Source: Pedobacter zeae (GTDB lineage: Bacteria; Bacteroidota; Bacteroidia; Sphingobacteriales; Sphingobacteriaceae). Taken from it: a stretch of DNA of 64,000 nucleotides. The position numbers and the translations under genes were made by a program. The stretch covers positions 726,872-790,871 of the forward strand of contig NZ_JACIEF010000001.1 of NCBI RefSeq assembly GCF_014196715.1, given 5' to 3'. Below are positions 7,762 to 16,503 of this stretch, one piece after another (positions within the stretch are counted from its first letter, which is position 1; each line of letters starts with the position of its first letter). The notes under the pieces are model-generated. The model saw only the letters and a program-made list of their open reading frames with translations. It had not been told where the DNA came from and searched no databases.

Positions 7762-8739
7762 GTGATAGACAGAACAATCGACAGACTTGTTAAATACCTG
7801 GAAACCAAAGACATAAGGCCGTCTGTTGCTGAGAAAAATTTGGGGTTAGCTAATGGATATATACGAAATACGGCTAAAGAAGACAGGCCGGGATCGATAG
7901 GAAGTGATATTTTATCTAAAATAAATGATCATTTTTTAGACATTAATCTAATTTGGTTAGTCACTGGAAAAGGGGAGATGTTAACGGACAAAAAACATGA
8001 TACCCCCCCTACAGCTACAGAATTTTACCCTCAAAGCACCGATATTTATACTAGTACCCCCCCCTCTACACAGGGGCAAAATGTCCGTCCAACTGTCCGT
8101 CCAACTGTCCGCCCAACTATAAAAAGTGTAAGCCCAACTGTAAGCCCAACTGTAAGCCCAACTCTCAATTTTGGCCTTCCACAGGTGGTAACGGTAGATA
8201 CAAAAGGGCTAAATACGATCAGCCTGGTTAACATCAAAGCAAGGGCTGGTTATCTCAATGGATATGCCGATCCTGAGTATATCGAAACCCTACCATCGTA
8301 CAGTTTGCCAGGGCTAAATAACTCCACTTACAGGGCATTTGAGGTAGAGGGCGACAGTATGAAACCGACGCTGCATAATAAGGATATTGTGATAGGGGAA
8401 TGGGTAGAAAGTTTAGACCGAATTAGGGATGAACGTGTCCACATCGTAGTAACAAAAAACGACGGAATTGTGGTTAAAAGGCTTTTAAACCGCGTTTCTC
8501 AATACGGTTACCTTATTGCCAAATCGGATAACCTGGAGAACAGAGACCAGTTTACGCCGCTGGATATCTACCCTGAGGACGTGATCGAAATATGGTTCCC
8601 TAAGCTGTATATCAGCTCGCACTTTGCGGCACCAGGCGATACGTATAGGCGCATCTCCGACCTGGAGGTGGGCATGCACGAAATGATGAAATTGAGGGAA
8701 GAGTTTCTGCAATTAAAGCAGAGTTTAAACGGTATTTAA
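7762..8739 (+). CDS. Phage repressor, HTH plus S24/LexA-type peptidase
   Basis: 325 residues from a GTG start (no usable ATG before the conserved N-terminus). An N-terminal DNA-binding domain (about 1-70) is joined by a low-complexity hinge (about 108-134) to an S24 peptidase domain. The likely cleavage site is A162-G163 (KARAGYL), the nucleophile is S199 (EGDSMKPT) and the general base is K239 (GIVVKRL). It should hold lysogeny and be inactivated by RecA-stimulated self-cleavage, linking prophage induction to DNA damage. It corresponds in position to the Mu c gene but to LexA/CI in mechanism. Confidence 0.85.
   Translation: MIDRTIDRLVKYLETKDIRPSVAEKNLGLANGYIRNTAKEDRPGSIGSDILSKINDHFLDINLIWLVTGKGEMLTDKKHDTPPTATEFYPQSTDIYTSTPPSTQGQNVRPTVRPTVRPTIKSVSPTVSPTVSPTLNFGLPQVVTVDTKGLNTISLVNIKARAGYLNGYADPEYIETLPSYSLPGLNNSTYRAFEVEGDSMKPTLHNKDIVIGEWVESLDRIRDERVHIVVTKNDGIVVKRLLNRVSQYGYLIAKSDNLENRDQFTPLDIYPEDVIEIWFPKLYISSHFAAPGDTYRRISDLEVGMHEMMKLREEFLQLKQSLNGI
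8083..8163 (+). repeat. 12-bp tandem repeats in the repressor hinge
   Basis: Three near-identical units of GTCCGTCCAACT (8083-8118), a 9-nt break, then three units of GTAAGCCCAACT (8128-8163). They encode VRPT three times and VSPT three times. Units are multiples of 3, so slippage would change hinge length without a frameshift. Confidence 0.9.
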
Positions 8740-8889
8740 CGGGTATTAAACACCATCAAAGGAGGCGCCAACCTACAGCGCCAAAAATACAAGCAAAATA
8801 CAAGCAAATGTAATTGTCGAATTAAATCGCCTTTTGCACGAAATAGGCTAAAATCCTTGTTTCTGTGCAATTGAGCGCGATTTTTCGCA
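8740..8889. other. Probable phage left end (attL-like transposase sites)
   Basis: A non-coding stretch between the repressor stop and the neighbouring operon. It has a tandem 11-bp repeat containing ATACAAGC (about 8787-8808) and two similar, same-orientation motifs: CGCCTTTTGCACG (8828-8840) and CGATTTTTCGCACG (8878-8891). Mu-like phages carry arrayed transposase sites between the repressor and the end. Read on the minus strand, the end would start TGCGAAAAATCGC near 8889. The exact terminus is an inference. Confidence 0.5.
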
Positions 8890-8903
8890 CGGGGTGGAAT
8901 AGT

Positions 8904-11357
8904 TCATTTTGGTATAAATGGAATACCCCCTATAATCTCTTTCAATGGTGTATTGCCTGTGTAATCAATAAATACCTTGTCGTCTGTATTGGAAATTATG
9001 CAAATGCTCCATTCATTAATATTTGAGTTTTTAGACTGATCTTTAATATACTCGCTTAATGTCGCATTCCTGATGCTTGGCTGTTCGGTTTTAAAAGCGT
9101 CAATGAAATTACAAATTGGACTGGCATCCTGACCTGGATAAAATAAATATCTTACTTTTCCTTTTGTTACTTGCCTATTCGGCTTTTCAGGAAACCCAAT
9201 AGCAGAAATTAAGTCTTCTAATGCTTTATAGTTATTTTCAATTGCCTTTTTTGTCTTAAGTAATTGATAGGTTTGAGGGTTGGTTCCAGAAAATGATATC
9301 TCAATGTTCTTTGAGAAATTAAGTTTAGCTAAACTTGTAATCGTCATTAGTCCATGATGATTTCTCACTTTTAATCTGAAATCCTTTGGACGTTGATGCG
9401 ATGCTGTCATTTCGTCAAAATCATTTCGCATCTCTTCGGTTGCCATCGTAATATGATTGAACCATTCAAAAATCTGTTCAGTGGTGTATAACCTACATAA
9501 ATCTACATATCCAGGGCGATAGCCAAACCAGCGACCCATTTGCATCAACGAATCGTACATTTTTGTAGTTCTCAGGTAATAGCTTATAGACAAGCCTTCT
9601 AACGTGATGCCTCTAGACAATCTACTTCCACCCACTGCAATCACAGATAAGCCTTGCTCGTACCGGCCGTAATCAATTTCCTCAATATTGTGATATTCCA
9701 AATTTGTTGTAGATCGCGTGCCATGGACAGCACGAACATCAATTTTTGATGCTGCCTTTTTTAACTCCTTCTTAACTTCTTCCCAAGAATGTTGCTTAAT
9801 TCGAATGTCTTTGTAATCCAGGTTGTTTAAGATATTGTCAGTAGTCGGAACAAAGTCGGTTTCGTATATTATTCTCAGTTCTTTTAAGATGCTTTTGTCT
9901 TCACTATTGATTGCATTTGCAAATTCTTTAGCTTTTGCATTTACCAAGTAAGCAACTCTATCAATCCATTTTACTAGCAAAGCCACGTGAACGAGCATTG
10001 AATTATGTTTTTTTTCATGCCCTCTCAATCTACGAATTGCACAGGTTAAAATAAATGATTTTATTGCTTTTTCTAGGCTGGGTGGAAGATAATCTGGTAA
10101 TTCTTCTTTATTAGATTTATTTATGGTCTTGAAGAAAGGCGGATCAAAATCATCGATTTCTCTGAAAATATCCAAAGGTTCTTTTTCTTCCCCGTTAACG
10201 TTTTCAAATCCAAATACTTTTGCGGCACCAAAGTAATTTGTTGGTGCTTTAATGTTGATAATAAAATCTCGCGGAAATAAATCTTCTCCGATTTTATATT
10301 CCTTGTTTTTTACAACTGTTTTTAATTCATCATTATGCTCTTGTGAGATAAACAAATTTGCATAAGGTGTAGCAGTATAGCCTATGAAAGTGTTTTGGTT
10401 GAACAAGTTTAGCAGTGTTCTGATTAATCGATTGATGGTCTTTATATCTTCGATACTTTTTGAAGCATTTACTGACGCAGCATCAGCTTCGTCATCAATA
10501 ATTAAAACGGGAACGTTGAAAAGTTTTGGCGAGCCATTCACAATTTTTGCATTCACATCTTTTGCAAACCAATCTATCAGGTTTTCAAGAATGCTTTTAT
10601 TTTTCTTGATTACAAATACTACTGGGTTTTTACCAATAGGAATATTTAATCTGTTTGCTATAGATTGACTAAAATCTCCTTCGTCATTATTTTTGTAATA
10701 CGATGAAGTTAACGAGTAGATGTCGGTATTTACTTTGTATTTACCAACCCCGATAATTTTATTTTCTCCTTTGTTATTGATAAATGCAGAACTATTTCTA
10801 CCAATATACCCTGAATCTATCCTTTCTTGTGTCTGTCTCCTTAAAGAACTAATTGTTCCGGCAATTACAATTATAACTTTATATCCAGCATCCGTAGCTT
10901 TATTAATTAATCCCACGTAGTTAGACGTTTTTCCAGATTGCACGTGGCCCACTACCATTCCACGTCTATCCCAGGAATTACTGTCTCTAGGATTTATACA
11001 CTTGTCTAATATTTTGTCGGTAAAATCATCTAAATCGTTAACCGGAAAAGACGGGTCGTTTTCTGCCATATAAAGCTTGTACCTATTCCATAGTTCAAAA
11101 TTGATATTTGCTTTTTCATCATTTAACCAAGGAGTTACGTCTTTGTCATAAAGTTCGGTAATTGCTCCTTTACCAATGCTGAAATCAGCACGAAGAATTT
11201 CAAATAATTCTTGCTTATCTAAAGTTTGCCCATCAACAATGTTGATAGCCGATGCTTTTTCAATAACATTTAATAAAATGTCATCGGTAATCTCTCCTTG
11301 GTGTAATGCCAATAGTGTATGCGAAATTGCTCTCGCAGATTGTAATAAAGTGCTCAT
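8904..11357 (-). CDS. Z1-domain SF2-type ATPase, defence-associated
   Basis: 817 residues. Walker A is at about 137-144 (GHVQSGKT), a DEAD-like Walker B near 285-292 (LIIDDEAD), motif III near 327 (GYTATPYAN) and an arginine-finger motif near 627 (QMGRWFGYRPGY): a superfamily-2 helicase/translocase core with the Z1 region around and after it. Z1 proteins are known from genomic surveys to pair with MORC-type ATPases in restriction-like conflict loci; the biochemical activity is not established to my knowledge. The start overlaps the MORC gene stop by 4 nt. It is the last gene of the operon. Confidence 0.82.
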   Translation of the reverse strand: MSTLLQSARAISHTLLALHQGEITDDILLNVIEKASAINIVDGQTLDKQELFEILRADFSIGKGAITELYDKDVTPWLNDEKANINFELWNRYKLYMAENDPSFPVNDLDDFTDKILDKCINPRDSNSWDRRGMVVGHVQSGKTSNYVGLINKATDAGYKVIIVIAGTISSLRRQTQERIDSGYIGRNSSAFINNKGENKIIGVGKYKVNTDIYSLTSSYYKNNDEGDFSQSIANRLNIPIGKNPVVFVIKKNKSILENLIDWFAKDVNAKIVNGSPKLFNVPVLIIDDEADAASVNASKSIEDIKTINRLIRTLLNLFNQNTFIGYTATPYANLFISQEHNDELKTVVKNKEYKIGEDLFPRDFIINIKAPTNYFGAAKVFGFENVNGEEKEPLDIFREIDDFDPPFFKTINKSNKEELPDYLPPSLEKAIKSFILTCAIRRLRGHEKKHNSMLVHVALLVKWIDRVAYLVNAKAKEFANAINSEDKSILKELRIIYETDFVPTTDNILNNLDYKDIRIKQHSWEEVKKELKKAASKIDVRAVHGTRSTTNLEYHNIEEIDYGRYEQGLSVIAVGGSRLSRGITLEGLSISYYLRTTKMYDSLMQMGRWFGYRPGYVDLCRLYTTEQIFEWFNHITMATEEMRNDFDEMTASHQRPKDFRLKVRNHHGLMTITSLAKLNFSKNIEISFSGTNPQTYQLLKTKKAIENNYKALEDLISAIGFPEKPNRQVTKGKVRYLFYPGQDASPICNFIDAFKTEQPSIRNATLSEYIKDQSKNSNINEWSICIISNTDDKVFIDYTGNTPLKEIIGGIPFIPK

Positions 11358-12811
11358 TTTAGATAGTCGTCAATTAGTGGAAATAGATTAAAAGGTGTAG
11401 AGTTCATCAATTGTTGCTTAGCTAAAGATTCTGGAATTCCTTGTGCCAGATAAATTTTATAAAGTTCTACAGCTAAACTGATAAGCTCGTCGCTAGGTAT
11501 GTCGTTATGCTTTTCTAACTCGTGAAAAGCAGGATCTTCATTTTGGTTGCTTAATATCAAATCGATAGGAACGTTATCTTCAAGTAATTTTAAGGCTTTG
11601 GTTAAAAGTTTGTTTTTTTCATTAAGTAAGGAGTTGATAATTGGATGTTTTTTATTGATTTTATACTTCTTTATTCCATTTCGAGTTACTTCATCTTTCC
11701 AAAGAGGCTCATAGCTATGTTCTGTATATGCTGTTAACGTTTTTTGTCCGCGCCAATTATAAATTTTTGCAGATTTCATAACTGCAATTTTTGCAATTCT
11801 AGAAAGCTCTCTTCTGATTTCAATAGGAGGAGTGGCGGTTGATTTTTTGATGTCCAAGTTCCAATTAAAATCGTTGGCATTAGAAAAGTTTACTGCAATA
11901 CGTGACAGCTTGGAATAATCTCTTTTCTTCTCTAAGCCCAACCAATCGCCTGCTACCAACAATCTGTCTCCTCTGTAAATATAAAATCCCTGTTGTTGAA
12001 ACCAGCCTAAAGCACCTCCAGATTTTTCATAATCTTCCTTTCCTATTTCTGACATGTGTGGTAAAATGAAATAGGTAATTTCTACATTACCAAAAGTCTC
12101 TGGTAAGCCCATTTCTGGCTTCGCAGCCAGATTTAATAGAAAGGGGTTAATGGGTTCTAATTCTTCATTTTGAAAATAAATTTTAATCTTTTTTGCTTCA
12201 ATAAATTTATGGAAAACGAGTGCTAAGTGCGTTCTTACTATTTGCATTTCTTGGTAAAATGCATTTTTAACTGCTTCATTATTTATATCGGCATTGCCAA
12301 CTATTCTATCTAATTTTTCCCATAGAACTAAAGTGCCAGATTTTTGGTTCTCAATAATATCTAAAAAAGAGCTTTCCGAAACAAAATCTAAAAGAAACCA
12401 TTCATTTTCGTCATTGATAAAATCGATATCCCAACAACGTTTGATAAGGTTATAGTTTTCTTTTTTAGTAATACATGTAAGCCGCTTACATTGTGAAAAT
12501 GAAGCGGTTTTTAAACCCATCCCAAATCTTCCTAAGTCTTTCTCGTGCCTTTCTTCTTCAGGGTCTTTACTTCCAGGCGTCATAGCTATCACCAATTCTT
12601 CCTGATTCATTCCGCTGCCATTATCCAGGACAGAAATGAAAGAGTTCTGTCCCTTCCATTGGTATTCAATACGAATTTCATCAGCACTTGCAGAAATGCT
12701 GTTGTCTATAATGTCAGCTATCGCTGTAGACAGGTTATAGCCAAAACTTCTGTAGGAATTTATGGTAGATTTTGGTTTTGGTTTTGCAGTTTCGGCGATA
12801 TAGTTTTTCAT
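11354..12811 (-). CDS. MORC/Hsp90-like GHKL ATPase
   Basis: 485 residues. The N-terminal GHKL fold has the N box with D33 and N37 (AIADIIDNSISA), the G1 box at 63-68 (DNGSGM) and the G2 box at 94-101 (GRFGMGLK). The C-terminal part is helical and may mediate dimerisation. Prokaryotic MORC-like proteins are thought to act as ATP-gated clamps on DNA in restriction-like systems. It sits between the kinase fusion (26-nt gap) and Z1 (4-nt overlap), so both partners are probably made together with it. Confidence 0.82.
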   Translation of the reverse strand: MKNYIAETAKPKPKSTINSYRSFGYNLSTAIADIIDNSISASADEIRIEYQWKGQNSFISVLDNGSGMNQEELVIAMTPGSKDPEEERHEKDLGRFGMGLKTASFSQCKRLTCITKKENYNLIKRCWDIDFINDENEWFLLDFVSESSFLDIIENQKSGTLVLWEKLDRIVGNADINNEAVKNAFYQEMQIVRTHLALVFHKFIEAKKIKIYFQNEELEPINPFLLNLAAKPEMGLPETFGNVEITYFILPHMSEIGKEDYEKSGGALGWFQQQGFYIYRGDRLLVAGDWLGLEKKRDYSKLSRIAVNFSNANDFNWNLDIKKSTATPPIEIRRELSRIAKIAVMKSAKIYNWRGQKTLTAYTEHSYEPLWKDEVTRNGIKKYKINKKHPIINSLLNEKNKLLTKALKLLEDNVPIDLILSNQNEDPAFHELEKHNDIPSDELISLAVELYKIYLAQGIPESLAKQQLMNSTPFNLFPLIDDYLK

Positions 12812-12837
12812 GGTGATTGATTAGATGTTCGTAGCCT

Positions 12838-15800
12838 TCATTTATTATTTTTTATTTTGTAAATAATAGTTTTTTCTGCTCCTTTAGTAAAACGTTTAGT
12901 ATCCCATCTTGAAGGATGTATATACCAACATTGGTTAATTTTTAGCGACTGTGATACTAGTGCAGCCGATAATGCTTGAATTTTATTGCCACTTAAAGCG
13001 ATCTCAAAGCTGAAATTCTGATTTATAAAATAAGTCTGATATTGTAATGCTATGAATTTGATAGTTTCATCTACCGAATCTTCATCTATTTCATGTAATT
13101 CACAATTATTAAACCTCGTTAAAGCAATGTCTGCTGCTATTCTTGCGAGTCTATTTCTAGATGAGTTGCCTTTTGGGATTATAATGATAATTCTGTCAAA
13201 TTCTCTTTCATCTAACAAAGAATATAGCCGCTCGTGTTTAGCTGATGCGAACGCAACTAAAACTCTACGTATCGAATAATTCGTTTCGACAGGAAGCAGA
13301 GGTATGATTTTATAAGGGCCACCTTCACCCTTTAGTACTTCAGATATAGATTTTAATATCGCTGTTTTATCTTCAGATTCTTTGCTTTTGTCTAAGATAT
13401 TGGTAATATCTTCATTTAGTGGATAATATTTTTTTGCTTTGGTAAGTGCTATACTTATTTCACCATTTTTGTTTAAGCTGTTGGCTACAAGCTTAAATAT
13501 AAGGGATTGCGGTATTCCTGTGATATCTAATAAGGTACTTGCCTTTACAATTGATTTTTTTAGATCGAATGCCGTATAATTAACCTCAGAATATTTTAAG
13601 TCAACTTTGGTGGCTAATTTTTTTATACTTTCCTTTTGTCCGATCTCGTCAAATTCTATGAAGATTGCTGGGATTGCCTTTAATGACAGTAGATTTTTTG
13701 CGGATGCTAATGTAGCCTCCTCAAATCCGTAAGAACTGATGTAAGTCGATATTTTTTTTATGGCAGAAAGTGAAATTTCTTGAGGGTATATTAACGGAAG
13801 CTTGTCCATTAAAAAAGCGAGATTATCTTCATGGTTTTTCTTATTAGTTTCTGGGAACTTAATGTTATCAAATAAATTTGTTTGATATCCTTTATCTCCT
13901 ACAAAATTTGTTTCTTCGGAATCTAACGCATCTACTTCAGTATAAATAGTATCTTTAGCCAAATTTCTAATTAATATCTCTTTTCCATTTTTTGGATTAC
14001 TCAACCATTTTTCTAAAGCTTCTCCAGAGAGCTCAAAACGATCGCTCTGAGAGAGGCCAATGTGTTTGTTGAGGCCATATATCTTACGAAATGTTAATTT
14101 ATATTGTTGTTGAGGATTTAGACCTTGCCTATTAGTCCTCGAGGCTTCAGGCCCACCGGAAAAATTGAAAATTCCTGCGTCAATTAACTCCCTAACCTGT
14201 TTGTTTTGCTCATGAATATTCCCACTTGAAATGTTGATAAAAATAGAAGAATATTGCCTCAATCTCAATTTATTAGCAGTTTTACTTCGTTTATATGATT
14301 GTACCAAAAGATGATGTGCAGCTTCCGCAAAGGATTCCGCAAAATCAAACAACTTAGTACTCCTTCTATTTATATCAAATATTCTTGAATTACATAATTC
14401 AAGATATGATTCATTTTGTGCTTTAGGGCTTATAGGTAAAGGGGTATTTTTTTTCCAGTTTTTTAATATTTTTTCGTATAGTGTTATTATATCACCAATA
14501 TCGCCTACACATACACCAGCTATAGCCGTTATACCATGGTAAATTGTTTTTTTTGAAGATGATTTACTTTCTGTGGCTATCGAAATAGCGATATTTTGAA
14601 GAGTTTGGTTGCCTAATAAATCGCTTGGGGAGATGTTCTTGGGATGCCCTGAGTGATAAAGTGAACGTTTAAATAATATCTTTTCAACAAATGCTATGCC
14701 TTCGTTTTTGTTTGAGTGAATTTTATCGTTAACCTGTTCTCCTAAATCAAATATTTGATAATCCCTTCCTACTCTTGCTTGTTCAATATTGCCTGGCGAA
14801 TTTATTACCATTTCCAGTGTTTGTGCTTCAGTTGTGAATTTAAAAGCACAAACTTCGCTTTGAAAAAGTAGTGAAGAAACCAATGAAATAATATTTTGAT
14901 CATTTAAAAATCTAGTAGAAACATCATCCAATAGAAAGAGTATATATGTACTAGACCAATTATGGGAGCAATCTCTTATCGCTTTTGCTAGTTCATTAAA
15001 GACTATAGCAGGATTAGAAGATATTTTTAGATTTTGCCCTCCTTTACTAAGAATATTTAAAATACTTACTAGAGACTTTTCAATCTCATATTCAGATGTT
15101 GTTTGATTAAATGGTTGGCAATTGCTGATATTAGCTTCCACTACTTCGGCTATAATTTTGAAGGCATCAGACTTTATAGCATTAGAATTGAGTTCTCTCA
15201 AGTGTCTGATCGCATTCAAGGCTTCGAGGGAATAGGCTACAAAAAGCCTCTCGAATGGAGAATTTAAAGACTGCTCGTGTGAACCTAAGCTATCTAGCAG
15301 CCTAGTACATGATACGTAGATTCCTAAATAATTGTCCTTACGTAGTCGGTTTAAAATATTGGATTGCTCCTTTTTTTCCGTTTCATTTTGTGGTGTTGCT
15401 CTCGCATGAAATTGCAATGCCCTTATTAACATAGTCTTACCGCATCCCCTCATACCTGTTATAACTTGGGGACCTCTACTCGTAATTTCAGAAATCCACT
15501 TATCTTCATCATCGACTAATAGGTAAGGAACAAACCAAGGAGAAAGGGTTTGAGCGTTATAAGAATCTTTGAAACTCCTTAGCTCAAATGGATCTTTCCA
15601 AGGAGATGTAACCTGAGTGAAAACCTGCCTGATATGTAAAATTACTTCATCAAAAGAAAAGACACGTTGACTAGATACAGATGGAAATATTATTTTGGCT
15701 CGTTCCTCCAATAATAAAGCTAGGCGAAAATCTCTTTCTTCTGAAGTATTCGGAGAATCTAGAATTTTTTTACTTAAAATTTCTAAAATTTTTGCAACCC

Positions 15801-16503
15801 AATGCAGATCTCCTAATCTGTTTTTTTCTGGGTCGCTTTGAGATTTACTCCCAGAAGATCCAAAGTCAATTACATATACTTTTATAGCTCCGTTGATTTC
15901 GCCAATCCTGTAATTATTTTTCTTTAAGTCACTTACAATTAAATTGCCAAAGTGTAAATCATTATGAAAAAGATTTCTTTTATGTAATTCATCAAGAATT
16001 CGAAGACAGTCTATAGCAATTTGTGCTATTGTCTGTACGGGAATTAAAACAGTCGAATGTATATAAGATTTTAATGTTTGTCCCTCTATATAATCTAATA
16101 TAGCAACATAACAATCGATATTTTCTCCATTTTTGAATTCAATTATTTCGTCGAAAGCATCATCTACATTTGCAATATGATCAGCTTCAATTGCCGCTTC
16201 AACGTGTGTTCTACACTCATTATAAAAGTCTTTCTCAAAAAGCTGGTAGATTTTTTTCGGAACGATTTTTAGAACAACTTTTTTTGTTCTGATCTTAGTA
16301 TCTCTTTCGGCCAGGTAAGTCGCGCCATAAAACCCTCTTCCCAATGGTTGGACAATTTTATACTCATTTATTATTTCAGGCATAAAATCTTCTAATAAAG
16401 GAAAACCATATGGTAAATTACACTCAGGACATTTGTCATCAAGTGATTTTTCCGCATAGTCATCTTTTTTAGGGTGTAAGAAGCATGAAAACTTGTCTTT
16501 CAT
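12838..16503 (-). CDS. Fusion: zinc ribbon, Ser/Thr kinase, ORC/Cdc6-like ATPase, C-terminal Rossmann domain
   Basis: 1221 residues. N-terminal Cys/His cluster (C7, H10, C25, C28). Protein kinase at about 45-300: Gly loop GRGFYGATY (55-63), K79, catalytic loop HNDLHFGN with D182 and N187, DFG at 213-215. STAND/ORC-type P-loop ATPase follows: Walker A GMRGCGKT at 350-357 and a Walker B (ILFLLDD) near 530, then a winged-helix region (around 740-830, with RFELSG). The last ~145 residues alternate strands and helices (RRVLVAF, DRIIIII, FEIALSGNKIQALSAAL), resembling a CARF-like sensor; that part is inference. All kinase and ATPase key residues are present. The start overlaps the AbiC-like gene stop by 4 nt. 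Confidence 0.75.
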   Translation of the reverse strand: MKDKFSCFLHPKKDDYAEKSLDDKCPECNLPYGFPLLEDFMPEIINEYKIVQPLGRGFYGATYLAERDTKIRTKKVVLKIVPKKIYQLFEKDFYNECRTHVEAAIEADHIANVDDAFDEIIEFKNGENIDCYVAILDYIEGQTLKSYIHSTVLIPVQTIAQIAIDCLRILDELHKRNLFHNDLHFGNLIVSDLKKNNYRIGEINGAIKVYVIDFGSSGSKSQSDPEKNRLGDLHWVAKILEILSKKILDSPNTSEERDFRLALLLEERAKIIFPSVSSQRVFSFDEVILHIRQVFTQVTSPWKDPFELRSFKDSYNAQTLSPWFVPYLLVDDEDKWISEITSRGPQVITGMRGCGKTMLIRALQFHARATPQNETEKKEQSNILNRLRKDNYLGIYVSCTRLLDSLGSHEQSLNSPFERLFVAYSLEALNAIRHLRELNSNAIKSDAFKIIAEVVEANISNCQPFNQTTSEYEIEKSLVSILNILSKGGQNLKISSNPAIVFNELAKAIRDCSHNWSSTYILFLLDDVSTRFLNDQNIISLVSSLLFQSEVCAFKFTTEAQTLEMVINSPGNIEQARVGRDYQIFDLGEQVNDKIHSNKNEGIAFVEKILFKRSLYHSGHPKNISPSDLLGNQTLQNIAISIATESKSSSKKTIYHGITAIAGVCVGDIGDIITLYEKILKNWKKNTPLPISPKAQNESYLELCNSRIFDINRRSTKLFDFAESFAEAAHHLLVQSYKRSKTANKLRLRQYSSIFINISSGNIHEQNKQVRELIDAGIFNFSGGPEASRTNRQGLNPQQQYKLTFRKIYGLNKHIGLSQSDRFELSGEALEKWLSNPKNGKEILIRNLAKDTIYTEVDALDSEETNFVGDKGYQTNLFDNIKFPETNKKNHEDNLAFLMDKLPLIYPQEISLSAIKKISTYISSYGFEEATLASAKNLLSLKAIPAIFIEFDEIGQKESIKKLATKVDLKYSEVNYTAFDLKKSIVKASTLLDITGIPQSLIFKLVANSLNKNGEISIALTKAKKYYPLNEDITNILDKSKESEDKTAILKSISEVLKGEGGPYKIIPLLPVETNYSIRRVLVAFASAKHERLYSLLDEREFDRIIIIIPKGNSSRNRLARIAADIALTRFNNCELHEIDEDSVDETIKFIALQYQTYFINQNFSFEIALSGNKIQALSAALVSQSLKINQCWYIHPSRWDTKRFTKGAEKTIIYKIKNNK

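Noticed and set aside
8046..8237. 63-residue antisense ORF in the repressor hinge
   Set aside because: It is the antisense reading of the 12-bp repeats and has no upstream signal.
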